A stretch of DNA of 64,000 nt from UBA1205 sp045534635 (GCA_045534635.1 JAZSKB010000005.1:1-64000), one strand, 5' to 3'. Shown: positions 1 through 9,113, counted from the first letter of the stretch. Made by a program: numbers and translations. The notes: generated by a model from the sequence alone, not told the origin.

Positions 1-286
1 CGGAATTAGGGATTGTTACAGATGTTAAGCCACTACAATCCCTAAACGCAGAATCCCCTATGCTTGTTACGGAATACGTGGTATTATTATACAATACCGT
101 AGCAGGTATGGTTATATTTCCTGAATAAGAATTGAAATTGTAATCTTTATACGTAACTGCTGCCGTAGTATCACTTGTAATATTGTAATACAAACCACCA
201 CTTTCAAAATTATAAGCCCAAACATTGTGAGCAAACAACAACAAAATAGTTGCTAAAGTTAATTTTTTAATCTGCTTTTTTACCAT
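1..286 (-). CDS. BspA-like leucine-rich-repeat surface protein (N-terminal fragment)
   Basis: Reading leftward from an ATG at 286, the frame is open to the window edge (95 codons seen). It starts with a clear signal peptide (MVKKQIKKLTLATILLLFAH, then NVWA as a likely cleavage site). A secreted-protein start of the LRR_5/BspA type follows: an NGLYY-like strand, ITIPATV, then SVTSIGDSAF and SGLTSVTIPNS, the usual first repeat of these cell-surface LRR proteins. They normally act in adhesion and are commonly exported by the type IX system in this phylum, but the C-terminus is outside the window so a sorting domain cannot be confirmed. A second LRR_5 protein lies at 15464-16519. The 5' leader carries a hairpin with a T-run (see 326-367). 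Confidence 0.8.
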   Translation of the reverse strand, partial: MVKKQIKKLTLATILLLFAHNVWAYNFESGGLYYNITSDTTAAVTYKDYNFNSYSGNITIPATVLYNNTTYSVTSIGDSAFRDCSGLTSVTIPNS

Positions 287-325
287 ATATTTTTTTTATT
301 TTATAAATATTTATTAAATTTTTTC

Positions 326-367
326 AAAAAAAAATGCAAATAACCGCACAGCGGTCACCTGCATTTT
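326..367 (-). terminator. Terminator-like hairpin in the BspA leader
   Basis: A stem ACCGC/GCGGT (343-347 with 351-355), an internal loop, then ATGCA/TGCAT (334-338 with 360-364) flanked by A and T runs. Read leftward it is followed by nine T residues (326-334), the form of an intrinsic terminator. It lies 40 nt upstream of the BspA-like start and between divergently transcribed genes, so on the minus strand it can only be in the leader of that gene. Confidence 0.5.
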
Positions 368-492
368 TACTCTATTAGCAAGTCTATAAAAATAAACTGC
401 TAATTTCAATTTGTAAAAATACAATTTTTTTATAAATATTTTTGTTTTAGAAAAAAATTTTTTTTTTAAGTCACTGTATTATTATTTTTTCG

Positions 493-562
493 GTGTCTGA
501 GCCTGTCGAAGACAACGAAAAAAAATACATGAATTTCGGAGGTTTCGGCAGGCTCAACCTCC
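493..562. repeat. Inverted repeat with GAGCCTG-type arms
   Basis: GAGCCTGTCGAA (499-510) and TTCGGCAGGCTC (544-555) are inverted copies that pair over 12 positions with one G-T. The right copy also sits in its own hairpin GGAGGTT/AACCTCC (538-544 with 556-562). Its GC content is far above the surrounding AT-rich spacer. The motif resembles short dispersed repeats found in many bacterial genomes; only one copy pair is seen here. Confidence 0.5.
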
Positions 563-606
563 ATTGAGAAAAAAATATAAAAGCAACAAAGTTGCAAAAA
601 AAATGC

Positions 607-614
607 TATCTTTG
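607..614 (+). promoter_or_regulatory. -7 box TAtcTTTG
   Basis: Matches the Bacteroidota housekeeping -7 consensus TAnnTTTG, about 50 nt upstream of the ATG at 667. Confidence 0.55.
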
Positions 615-666
615 CAAAATATTTTAAACAAATTTGAATTTATTAATTAATACCAAAAATCGGAAT

Positions 667-837
667 ATGAATAACAATTTTAAGAACAAAATAGACACAC
701 TTGTAGAAGAAATAAGCGAAATATCAGACCTTAATATAAAAGTAGATATCCTCAATTATATGGAAAGACAAGCAAATTATCTACTTTGGCAATTGGAAGA
801 AGAAAAACGTATTGATGAAAATTCGCGTAATTATTAA
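667..837 (+). CDS. Small hypothetical protein, 56 aa, helical
   Basis: ATG at 667 (MNNNFKNKIDTL) is preferred to an in-frame TTG at 634, which would add eleven residues of unlikely composition. The protein is acidic and predicted helical (runs such as LVEEISEISD and LLWQLEEEKR), with no signal peptide or membrane segment. I do not recognise the family. It ends 23 nt before the AsmA-like gene at 861, is in the same direction and shares the promoter at 607-614, so the two probably form an operon. Confidence 0.6.
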   Translation: MNNNFKNKIDTLVEEISEISDLNIKVDILNYMERQANYLLWQLEEEKRIDENSRNY

Positions 838-860
838 AAAAACGCTATTTTATTTTACCA

Positions 861-3431
861 ATGAACAAGACAACAGATAATAACAAGAAAATCTTAAAGA
901 TTATAAAAAAAATAAGCATAATAGTAGGCAGTATTTTTATTGGATTACTAATATTATTATCTGTCGTAGCCATTGTTTTTGAAGACAAAATAGCCGACTT
1001 GTTTCTTGGAAAAATTTATCAATATACAAGCACAAAAATCTCACATAAAGATGTTTCTTTTAGTTTAATACGTAAATTTCCCTATGCTGCTTTAGAAATA
1101 GAGTCGCTAATAGTTGAAAGTCCAAACCAAATAAAAGAACCATTGTTAATCGCAGATAAAGTCTATCTTCAAACAAATATTTTTGACTTGATAAAAGGAG
1201 ATTATGTAATTCGTAGAATCGCTATTCATCAAGCGACAATGAATATGATAATAAACACTTCAGGCAAAGACAATTGGCATATTTTTATAAAAGGAGATAG
1301 TACTCAAGACAATGAAGTAAAGATAGCAATTAACACAATATCACTCAGTAAAATAGAATACAATTATCATAATCAACAAAAAAATCAAGCAACAACAATA
1401 TTGGCAAAAAAAATATCAGCTAAAGGCGATTTTGATAAAAGTATATTTACTGCAAACATAAAAAGCAATCTTTTTATAGACAAATTTATTAACGATAACA
1501 TTGTTTACATACAAAAACAAGATTTAGATTTAAATACGTTGTTGTACATCAATACAGAAAAAGAAATCTATGCTATCGAAAATGGAGAATTTGATTTTAG
1601 TTTTTTGTCATTTCATCTCAATGCCGCAATAGAAAATGAAAATAATGATTATAAAATAAATGGTCAATTGACAACAGAAGAATCATCTATTGAAAATATT
1701 TTCAGCATTTTACCAGAAAACATAAAAGAAAAAACAGCCATATTCAAACCTAATGGTTTACTGACGTGTACTATTGATTTTTTAGGAACAATTGGCACAA
1801 AAGTAAACATTGATTTAAATGCAAATTATCACCTAAAAAAAGGAAAAATTGCCAATATTCAAACAGATATAAGTTTTTCAAATATAAATTTTAGTGGCAC
1901 ATTACAAACCAATCTGCCTAATTGGAAACAAACAACTTACATAAATTTAACATCTTTCAACGCAAAATTGAACGATGGAAATATAAATCTTGTAAGTCAA
2001 ATAAAAAATTTAGAAGCCCCATTAATCAATTTTGATTTAAAAGCACAAGTAAATTTAGAAGATTGGCAAAATTTTATGCCCAAAACATATATTCATAAAG
2101 CCGAAGGAAATGCCAATATATCAGTAAAATTCAATCATAAATTCAAACGAATCAACAATCTATCGATTCACGATTTTGACAATGCCCAATTATTAGGAGA
2201 AGCAACATTTTCAAATATATTTTTACAATTAAAAGCCGATAACGTTGCATTATCTAATTTATCTGGCGAAATAAGTGTTGATAATCAAGCAATAAATACA
2301 AAAAGATTAGAAGGAGTCATTAAAGAAAATCATTTTACATTAAAAGGACGAATTGAAAATATATTTCCATATATTGTCGATTCTACCGAAACATTAAAAA
2401 TAATTGCTTATTTAGACGTTCCTCACTTTAATATGGAATCGTTTCTACAAAACGAATCAGAAACAACAAAACAAGATAATAATTCATTACTTACATTCCC
2501 TCAACAAATATATTTTGATTTAGCATTTTCCGCAGATAAAGTTAGTTATCACAATTTTCAAGCACAAAAAACAATAGGTCGTACCATTTTCAATGGAAAG
2601 AAAATGACCCTTAAAGATTTTGAAATTAATACATTCAACGGAAAAGTAAAAGTAAATTCATCGCTTACCCAAAGAGAAAATGAACAATTTGACATAAATT
2701 GTCAAGCAACATTGGAAAATATTGATATTTCCCAACTTTTTTATGCTTTCGATAATTTTAAACAAAACCAATTGACAAACAAGAATATTCGAGGTATTGC
2801 CAATAGTAATATTGATTTCAAGGCAATTATGCAAAATAATATCAAATTGTTAGAAAATAGTATTCAATCAAGTATAAACATCAATATCAAAAACGGAGAA
2901 TTACTTCATTTTAAACCATTAGAATCTTTATCAAAATTTGTCGCTTTAGATGAATTGCAAAATATAAAATTCGCAACATTGAATACAACTATACAAATCT
3001 CCGACCGCAAAATAACAATTCCAACTATTGACATAAAAAACAATGTACTTAATCTGACCTTATATGGGAACCAAACGTTTGATAATGAAATAGATTACCA
3101 TATAAGTTTATATTTAAGCGAATTACTTTCAAAGAAATTTAAGAATAAAAAACAACAAAACGAAGATTTTGGCGATGTTGTTGAAGAAAATAGCAATAAA
3201 CTTCGTTTAAATATTATGGCTATTGGCACATTAGATAATCCTAAATTCCGTTTAGATAAACAAACATCAAAAAAAGGGTTTCAAGAAAGGATTAAAGAAC
3301 AAAATGATATAATCCGTCAAGAAATTCAAAACAAAACAGAAAACGACAAAAAAGAAGACATATTTAGTAATCAAGAACTTAACAATAGCAATAAAAAACA
3401 AAAAGAACTTGAATTAGATGAAGATTGGTAA
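861..3431 (+). CDS. AsmA-like envelope protein
   Basis: An 856-residue protein with one N-terminal membrane anchor (residues about 15-42, IISIIVGSIFIGLLILLSVV) followed by a large beta-rich region. The segment after the anchor, with LIRKFPYAALEIESLIVESP and LIADKVYLQTNIFDLIKGDY, is the pattern of the AsmA N-terminal domain. The second half has the AsmA-like C-terminal pattern (TFNGKVKVNSSL, IKNGELLHFKPLESLSKFV, TIDIKNNVLNLTLYGNQTFD). AsmA/TamB-type proteins are periplasmic, anchored in the inner membrane and linked to lipid transport and outer-membrane biogenesis. The tail from about residue 800 is charged and of low complexity. It is converging with hydG and separated from it by a terminator. 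The family call is firm; the cargo is unknown. Confidence 0.8.
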   Translation: MNKTTDNNKKILKIIKKISIIVGSIFIGLLILLSVVAIVFEDKIADLFLGKIYQYTSTKISHKDVSFSLIRKFPYAALEIESLIVESPNQIKEPLLIADKVYLQTNIFDLIKGDYVIRRIAIHQATMNMIINTSGKDNWHIFIKGDSTQDNEVKIAINTISLSKIEYNYHNQQKNQATTILAKKISAKGDFDKSIFTANIKSNLFIDKFINDNIVYIQKQDLDLNTLLYINTEKEIYAIENGEFDFSFLSFHLNAAIENENNDYKINGQLTTEESSIENIFSILPENIKEKTAIFKPNGLLTCTIDFLGTIGTKVNIDLNANYHLKKGKIANIQTDISFSNINFSGTLQTNLPNWKQTTYINLTSFNAKLNDGNINLVSQIKNLEAPLINFDLKAQVNLEDWQNFMPKTYIHKAEGNANISVKFNHKFKRINNLSIHDFDNAQLLGEATFSNIFLQLKADNVALSNLSGEISVDNQAINTKRLEGVIKENHFTLKGRIENIFPYIVDSTETLKIIAYLDVPHFNMESFLQNESETTKQDNNSLLTFPQQIYFDLAFSADKVSYHNFQAQKTIGRTIFNGKKMTLKDFEINTFNGKVKVNSSLTQRENEQFDINCQATLENIDISQLFYAFDNFKQNQLTNKNIRGIANSNIDFKAIMQNNIKLLENSIQSSININIKNGELLHFKPLESLSKFVALDELQNIKFATLNTTIQISDRKITIPTIDIKNNVLNLTLYGNQTFDNEIDYHISLYLSELLSKKFKNKKQQNEDFGDVVEENSNKLRLNIMAIGTLDNPKFRLDKQTSKKGFQERIKEQNDIIRQEIQNKTENDKKEDIFSNQELNNSNKKQKELELDEDW

Positions 3432-3434
3432 AAA

Positions 3435-3461
3435 AAATAGGACGCTAACAGCCTCCTATTT
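3435..3461. terminator. Hairpin between convergent genes
   Basis: AAATAGGA (3435-3442) pairs with TCCTATTT (3454-3461) around an 11-nt loop, between the convergent AsmA-like and hydG genes. The A and T flanks allow it to work in both directions. Confidence 0.6.
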
Positions 3462-3486
3462 ATACAATTAATACAAAATTAACATT

Positions 3487-4881
3487 TTATAAAAAAACAT
3501 CTCTTTCTCCATCATCAATTTTATCAACATTTTGATGAATCACTTTTTTCAATTTTTCATCTTCAACATTATTGACAAGTTGTTGCATTAGTTTCAAACC
3601 TTTTTCTTTTGTTTCATGCGAAGCAAAATCATTTAAATATTCTCTAAAAGTAAATAATGCATTAGGCATACAGAATTGTTTTATCAATCCCGGTTTTGCT
3701 AAATCCATAAAATCGTTACCAACTCTCCCTTTACGATAGCACCCTGTACAAAAAGAAGGAATAAATCCTCCGTCAATCATATCGGAAATCACCTCATCAA
3801 GCGAGCGATGGTCTCCAAGCGAAAATTGACTGCCAGTATCACCATCTTCACTATATGCTCCCGGATTGGTACGAGAACCAGCAGAAACTTGACTAACACC
3901 ATAATTTATTAACTCATTACGAATTTCATCATTTTCTCTTGTACTGAGAATAATTCCTGTATAAGGCATTGCTAAACGAATAATGGCAATAATCTTTTTG
4001 AAATCTTCATCAGAAACTTGATGAGGAATATTTTCTGTAAATGGTACTCCTTCAGCATATTCTATACGAGGGAAACTAACGGTATGAGGACCACAGCCAA
4101 AAACATCTTCCAAATGTTTGGCATGTTCTACCAATGCTAAAACTTCAAAACGATAATCTATCAATCCAAAAAGAACCCCTAAACCAACATCATCAATTCC
4201 CGCTTCCATAGCCCTATCCATTACTAAAAGACGATTTTCATAATCGGCTTTAGGAGAACCTTCTGGGTGAAATTTTTTGTACGCTACGGGGTCATAAGTT
4301 TCTTGAAAACAAACGTATGTACCTATTTTTTCTTCTTTCAACTTACGAAAATCTTCTATCGTCATCGGTGCTAATTCTACATTTATACGACGAACATAAT
4401 TTTCTCCCTCTCTCGCGGCATAAGTTCTACGTATTGCCTCACAAATATAATCAATATCATTGCGTGGAGATTCACCACAAATAAGCAAAATACGCTTATG
4501 TCCATCTCTGAGTAATGTTTTCGCTTCTTGTTCTATTTCATCCATATTGAGCACTTTTCGCTTAATCGTTTTATTATCTTTACGAAAAGCACAATAAAGA
4601 CAATTGTTCACACAAACATTTCCAGTATAAACAGGAGCAAACAATACCAATCGTTTTCCATAAATTTCTTCTTTCGCATATTTTGCTTCTTCCATGATTT
4701 TATGGATATGATTATTATCGGTTACCCGCAACAATAATGCAACCTCTTCCAAAGATAATCCTTTTAATTGATGTGCTTTTTTCAAAACAATATCCAATTC
4801 TTCTTCTGTTGGAATATTTCCGTCTATTAATGCATAAAGTTTATCTCTGTCTATAAAATTTTTAAATTTTTCGTTTTTCAT
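3487..4881 (-). CDS. hydG: [FeFe]-hydrogenase maturase HydG
   Basis: A 464-residue radical SAM tyrosine lyase that makes the CO and CN ligands of the hydrogenase H-cluster. The radical SAM motif CX3CX2C is at residues 90-97 (C90, C94, C97 in CVNNCLYC). The C-terminal auxiliary cluster motif that separates HydG from the thiamine enzyme ThiH is present as C378, C381 (CTGC) and C404 (IKQFC). Length and order match HydG. The upstream 83-residue gene is the small ACT-like protein often found with hydrogenase maturation genes, which supports the call. hydE, hydF and the hydrogenase itself are not in the window. The leftward pair is driven from the -7 box at 5216-5223. Confidence 0.93.
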   Translation of the reverse strand: MKNEKFKNFIDRDKLYALIDGNIPTEEELDIVLKKAHQLKGLSLEEVALLLRVTDNNHIHKIMEEAKYAKEEIYGKRLVLFAPVYTGNVCVNNCLYCAFRKDNKTIKRKVLNMDEIEQEAKTLLRDGHKRILLICGESPRNDIDYICEAIRRTYAAREGENYVRRINVELAPMTIEDFRKLKEEKIGTYVCFQETYDPVAYKKFHPEGSPKADYENRLLVMDRAMEAGIDDVGLGVLFGLIDYRFEVLALVEHAKHLEDVFGCGPHTVSFPRIEYAEGVPFTENIPHQVSDEDFKKIIAIIRLAMPYTGIILSTRENDEIRNELINYGVSQVSAGSRTNPGAYSEDGDTGSQFSLGDHRSLDEVISDMIDGGFIPSFCTGCYRKGRVGNDFMDLAKPGLIKQFCMPNALFTFREYLNDFASHETKEKGLKLMQQLVNNVEDEKLKKVIHQNVDKIDDGERDVFL

Positions 4882-4890
4882 TTTTTAGCT

Positions 4891-5142
4891 CTATTTATTT
4901 ATATTGATTAATATTGATTTTACTTTTATTCCTTTGATTCTACCCAATTTTCCTGTTAAAGCATTGACCGAATCTGAATCACTTTTTACAACAAGAGAAA
5001 TCACAAATAAATTATCTTCACGAAATGGAATTCCACTACGTGAAACAATTATATCACCATAAATTGATAACAATCGATTTAGTTCTTCTATATGCGTTCT
5101 GTCGGTAACGACAATACTTATTGTTCCTATTTTCTTCTCCAT
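4891..5142 (-). CDS. TM1266-type ACT-like hydrogenase-associated regulator
   Basis: An 83-residue single-domain protein with a beta-alpha-beta-beta-alpha-beta ACT-like pattern (GTISIVVTDRTHIEELNRLL, IYGDIIVSRSGIPF, VISLVVKSDSDSVNALTGKL, IKGIKVKSILIN). It matches the family annotated as iron-only hydrogenase system regulator. It starts the hydG transcript and its stop lies 9 nt before hydG. No DNA-binding domain is visible, so 'regulator' is inherited from the family name and its actual activity is not shown by the sequence. Confidence 0.82.
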   Translation of the reverse strand: MEKKIGTISIVVTDRTHIEELNRLLSIYGDIIVSRSGIPFREDNLFVISLVVKSDSDSVNALTGKLGRIKGIKVKSILININK

Positions 5143-5215
5143 CAGTACGTTAACTTTTGAATCAGGTTAAAAAAAATTCTTCCAAGGCGATAAATCCCCT
5201 TTTTAGATTATGCTA

Positions 5216-5223
5216 CAAAGGTA
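5216..5223 (-). promoter_or_regulatory. -7 box for the hydG unit
   Basis: TAccTTTG on the minus strand, about 75 nt upstream of the small regulator's start at 5142. Confidence 0.6.
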
Positions 5224-5260
5224 ACATTTTTTTCGTTATGTTGATACTTTTATTCAAAAA

Positions 5261-5731
5261 TTATTGATGATGATAAGGTTCTCCCTTCAAAATAGAAGCG
5301 GCCCTATACATTTGTTCTAAAAAAATAAGTCTTACCATTTGATGAGAAAATGTCATAGCAGACAACGACAATTTATAATTGGCTCTATCGTATATTTCTT
5401 TTGAAAAACCATAAGGACCACCAATAATAAATACTAATTGTTTTACCGTATTCATTTGTTGTTGCAAAAAAGAAGCAAAGGCTACCGAAGATTTTATCAT
5501 ACCTTGTTCATCTAAAAGTATTACTGTATCAGTAGCATTTATTTTTGATAACAACAACTCCCCTTCTTTCACTTTTTGTTGGTCAAAAGATAGATTTTTT
5601 GTTTGTTTTATTGCATTCAATTCTATATATTCAAACGGGAAATAATGAAACAATTTTTTACAATAAATATCTACCCCTGTTTTCAGGTACAATTCATTAG
5701 TTTTAGCGATAGTTAATACTTTAATTTTCAT
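5261..5731 (-). CDS. rlmH: 23S rRNA pseudouridine-1915 N3-methyltransferase RlmH
   Basis: A 156-residue SPOUT-class enzyme that methylates pseudouridine 1915 in helix 69 of 23S rRNA using SAM. Family features visible are the start MKIKVLTIAKT, the SAM-knot segment VFIIGGPYGFSKEI and the C-terminal LSLSAMTFSHQMVRLIFLEQ and YRAASILKGEPYH. Length is exactly that of the family. The start codon overlaps the last base of the upstream glucosaminidase gene, so translation is probably coupled and the gene is the last of the M13 peptidase-glucosaminidase-rlmH operon. Confidence 0.95.
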   Translation of the reverse strand: MKIKVLTIAKTNELYLKTGVDIYCKKLFHYFPFEYIELNAIKQTKNLSFDQQKVKEGELLLSKINATDTVILLDEQGMIKSSVAFASFLQQQMNTVKQLVFIIGGPYGFSKEIYDRANYKLSLSAMTFSHQMVRLIFLEQMYRAASILKGEPYHHQ

Positions 5732-6774
5732 TATTGAAGTCTTAACTTTTGACCGGGTTTCAATTCTGTATTCTTCTTTAAATTGTTCAAACGATATAGT
5801 GCTTTTAATCTTACAGCATATTTTTGAGCAACATCTCGCAAAGTTTCTCCTATGCCTAAAATATGGTAATTGGCTGCAGATTTTGATTGTTTTCGCTGCA
5901 AATAAACAAATTCTCCACTACAAGGTTCATATTTTCTGAAAGGAATATCATTGTATATTTTCAATTCTCCGAGACCTAATTGCACATCTACAGCAATAGA
6001 AAAATAAGTATCTCCACCATGAGCAACAACAAAATAAACCCCATTGTTTTTATACACAGGGCGTGTAGTATATGGATAATCAACTTGTTCAAATCCAAGA
6101 TATTGTTGTTTTGGAGTCGAAGTATTGTTATTTGTATTTATTGTTTGTTTAGATTTTATTGTCCATTCTTTTTTTGCTGGTTTTACTTTTTCAATATTTT
6201 TTTTAGGTAGATTCTCTGTTGAGATTGGTAATTCTACACTATTTTCATTATCAGCAATATAAATAAATGACTGAGCCGTATCGAATTTAGCCAAATCGTA
6301 ATCTTCTATCAATTTTATCAATCGATTAGCATATTGTGGATTGGTTGCATATCCACAATCTTTTAAACCTTTTGCCCAAGATTTATAATCTGTAATAGGC
6401 AAAGAAAATAAAGATTGGTATCGTGGACGTTTCAAAAATTCTGAATGGTCTTCGAAAGATTCTATTACAGTAAGATAACTACGAAAACACTCATCTTTTT
6501 TATCATCATCTTTATAATATGTCTTTCCTGTCCAATTAGAATGACATTTAATTCCAAAATGATTATTTGCTTTCGTTGCCAAATCGCTCGTTCCTGCAGC
6601 CGATTCCAATATCCCTTGTGCCAAAGTTATACTCGCTGGAATTCCGTGGGATTTCATTTGGGCAATTGCCAAAGAATTGTAAGCCTCTATATAATCATAT
6701 ATATCTTTTGTAGTGTATTGAGCACTAACAGATAAACAAAAGAAAGAAAGAACAAAAAAACTAAATCGTTTCAT
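5731..6774 (-). CDS. Secreted glucosaminidase with two LysM domains
   Basis: The start is taken at the ATG at 6774, which gives a 347-residue protein with a clean signal peptide (MKRFSFFVLSFFCLSVSAQ). An ATG at 6801 would run into the upstream peptidase gene and delay the signal peptide. Residues about 25-160 form a GH73-type mannosyl-glycoprotein endo-beta-N-acetylglucosaminidase domain (ASITLAQGILESAAGTSDLA, NNHFGIKCH, with the catalytic Glu in ILESA). Two LysM-like peptidoglycan-binding repeats follow (GGDTYFSIAVDVQL; GIGETLRDVAQKYAVRLKAL ending PGQKLRLQ). It is likely a periplasmic or outer cell-wall hydrolase. It lies 10 nt after the M13 peptidase. Confidence 0.88.
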   Translation of the reverse strand: MKRFSFFVLSFFCLSVSAQYTTKDIYDYIEAYNSLAIAQMKSHGIPASITLAQGILESAAGTSDLATKANNHFGIKCHSNWTGKTYYKDDDKKDECFRSYLTVIESFEDHSEFLKRPRYQSLFSLPITDYKSWAKGLKDCGYATNPQYANRLIKLIEDYDLAKFDTAQSFIYIADNENSVELPISTENLPKKNIEKVKPAKKEWTIKSKQTINTNNNTSTPKQQYLGFEQVDYPYTTRPVYKNNGVYFVVAHGGDTYFSIAVDVQLGLGELKIYNDIPFRKYEPCSGEFVYLQRKQSKSAANYHILGIGETLRDVAQKYAVRLKALYRLNNLKKNTELKPGQKLRLQ

Positions 6775-6784
6775 ATCAAACCAA

Positions 6785-8821
6785 TTACCAAATAAGTGCA
6801 CGTTTTTCAGGATTTAAATACATTTTATCCCCCTCTTTAAGTTGATACGTATTTGCAAAAGCATCAATATGTGGTAAAGTGCCATTTACACGCCATCTTC
6901 CCAAAGAATGTGGGTCTTCTTTTGTTCTTTTTTTAATTTCTTCATCACGAATATTGCCAGCCCATACATTTGCATAAGCTAAAAAGAATCGTTCTTGAGC
7001 AGAAAAACCATCTATTTCGTTAGCAATTTCTCCATTATTTATTGCTTTTGTCATTGCTAAGAAAGAAATTTGTATGCCTCCATTATCAGCAATATTTTCT
7101 CCCAAAGTAAAATTACCATCAGCAAACAATCCGGGAAGTACTTCTATTTGATTGAAATAATCTGCCAATACTTGTGTTCTATTTTTAAATGCTTCTGCAT
7201 CTGCTTCTGTCCACCAATTTTTCAAATTTCCATCTTTATCGTATTGACTTCCTTTATCATCAAAACCATGAGTCATTTCGTGTCCAATAACAACACCAAT
7301 TGCTCCATAATTAACAGCATCATCGGCAGTCATATCAAAAAATGGAGGCTGTAATATAGCAGCAGGAAAACAAATTTCATTTGTTGTCGGATTATAATAA
7401 GCATTTACCGTTTGAGGATTCATCAACCATTCTGTTTTGTCAACAGGTTTATTGATTTTACTCCATTGATAGGCTATCTCAAATTTGTTGGCACGCATCA
7501 AATTAGCATAAAAACTATCATCATTAATAGTTAATTTAGAATAATCTCTCCATTTATCTGGATAACCAATTTTCACGGTAAAAGTATTCAATTTTTCTAT
7601 TGCTTTATTTTTAGTTTCTTTCGACATCCAAGTATTAGTATTTATTCTATCTGCCAAAGCCAATTTAAGATTATCTACCAAATGAATCATACGCTCTTTG
7701 GCTTGTTGTGGAAAATATTTTTGGACATACATTTTTCCAACGGCTTCTCCTAATGTATTATTGATAGTATTTATCACACGTTTCCATCTTGGTTGATTTT
7801 CTTCTTTACCTGAAACTTGTTTTCCATAAAATTCAAAATGAGCCTCTATAATATTGTCGCTTAAATACGATGCGGCTCCACAAATAACTTGCCAAGCCAA
7901 ATATGATTTTAAATCTTGAATAGATGTATTACTTAAAATAGTGGACAATGAAGATATATAATCAACTTGTCCTACATTCACACTATCAATATTTAAATTC
8001 AAAGTGTTGAAATATGTTTGAAAATCAAATTGAGGTAACATTGCCTGCAAATCTGCTATTGACCTATAATTGAAAGTCATTTGTGGGTCTCGACATGTAT
8101 TTCTATCCATTGACACTTTTGCCAAAGCGGTTTCAAAATCCATAACAGCATTTGCCATTGTTTCTGCAGATTGTCCAGATATTTGGTCGTAACCACACAA
8201 TGTAAACAATTTAGCCATCATTGTTTTATAATGTTCTCTCAATTCCTTAGAATCATCTAATAAATAATAATCTCTATCACCCATTTTAATTCCCGATTGC
8301 CACAACCATGCAATAGTCATATCACTATTTTCTGGATTGGCTTCACCAAAAACGCCAAACAAAGGGGTAATACCATAAGTATGTAAATTGGTTAGTTGTT
8401 GTTGAAATTCGCCAAAATTAGTTATAGTAACAATATCATTTAAAATATCAGCAATTGGTTCTGCTGCTTGTTGATTTCGTTTTATACTATCCATTCCTAA
8501 ATTGTATAAATCACCAATCTTTTGTTTCTCTGAACCTTTTTTATGTTTTTTAGATGCCAATTCAATCACTAAATTCTTTATTTGCAATTGATTATCTTCT
8601 CCCAATTTATCAAAAGTTCCATATCTTGAATACTCTGGAGTAAGTGGATGATTTTTCATCCAACCACCGCATGCATACTGATAAAAATCTTCTGAAGGTG
8701 ATATGGTTGTATCTAAATTTTCTTTGTTTATTCCTGATTGCAAAACCATTGTTTTATCATTTTTACAACTAAATCCACACATAATTAAAGACAAACCTCC
8801 TATTAACAATTCTCTTCTCAT
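6785..8821 (-). CDS. M13-family (neprilysin/PepO-type) zinc endopeptidase lipoprotein
   Basis: The start at 8821 gives 678 residues beginning MRRELLIGGLSLIMCGFSCK, a lipoprotein signal with lipobox GFSC. The frame is open to 8896, but the -7 promoter box at 8840-8847 lies inside that extension, which rules it out. The zinc site HEMTH is at residues 514-518 and the third ligand in GENIADNGG at 574-582, both diagnostic of M13. The N-terminal half has the M13_N pattern (DFYQYACGGWMKNHPLTPEY). The protein ends in W, as is usual for the family. It probably digests peptides in the periplasm or on the cell surface. It is the first gene of the operon with the glucosaminidase and rlmH. Confidence 0.93.
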   Translation of the reverse strand: MRRELLIGGLSLIMCGFSCKNDKTMVLQSGINKENLDTTISPSEDFYQYACGGWMKNHPLTPEYSRYGTFDKLGEDNQLQIKNLVIELASKKHKKGSEKQKIGDLYNLGMDSIKRNQQAAEPIADILNDIVTITNFGEFQQQLTNLHTYGITPLFGVFGEANPENSDMTIAWLWQSGIKMGDRDYYLLDDSKELREHYKTMMAKLFTLCGYDQISGQSAETMANAVMDFETALAKVSMDRNTCRDPQMTFNYRSIADLQAMLPQFDFQTYFNTLNLNIDSVNVGQVDYISSLSTILSNTSIQDLKSYLAWQVICGAASYLSDNIIEAHFEFYGKQVSGKEENQPRWKRVINTINNTLGEAVGKMYVQKYFPQQAKERMIHLVDNLKLALADRINTNTWMSKETKNKAIEKLNTFTVKIGYPDKWRDYSKLTINDDSFYANLMRANKFEIAYQWSKINKPVDKTEWLMNPQTVNAYYNPTTNEICFPAAILQPPFFDMTADDAVNYGAIGVVIGHEMTHGFDDKGSQYDKDGNLKNWWTEADAEAFKNRTQVLADYFNQIEVLPGLFADGNFTLGENIADNGGIQISFLAMTKAINNGEIANEIDGFSAQERFFLAYANVWAGNIRDEEIKKRTKEDPHSLGRWRVNGTLPHIDAFANTYQLKEGDKMYLNPEKRALIW

Positions 8822-8839
8822 TTTTATACTTATTTTTTG

Positions 8840-8847
8840 CAAAGATA
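8840..8847 (-). promoter_or_regulatory. -7 box for the M13 peptidase operon
   Basis: TAtcTTTG on the minus strand, 18 nt upstream of the chosen ATG at 8821. It fixes the start by excluding upstream in-frame codons. Confidence 0.65.
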
Positions 8848-9034
8848 ACGCTAATATCTTAACTATAACAAGAATCATTCTATTTTTTTTAAACATTTTT
8901 ACAATAAAAACACAAAATATAATAAATTAATTTTCAATATTTTAATATAAAATACAAAATAAAAACAAACAAATTTTATTTTTTCTCATTATAAAAAATA
9001 TAGAAAAACCAAACTTACTTTCAAAAAAAAATGT

Positions 9035-9042
9035 TACCTTTG
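9035..9042 (+). promoter_or_regulatory. -7 box for the sigma factor gene
   Basis: TAccTTTG, about 80 nt upstream of the sigma factor start. Confidence 0.65.
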
Positions 9043-9113
9043 CAAAAATTTAACTAAAATATATTGCCATTTGAGAAAATTTTATCAGTTTAAAATTGTA
9101 AATAATTAAAAAA

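Noticed and set aside
3487..4881. ThiH (thiamine tyrosine lyase) instead of HydG
   Set aside because: The C-terminal CX2CX22C auxiliary cluster motif (C378, C381, C404) and the TM1266-like neighbour fit HydG; ThiH lacks that cluster.
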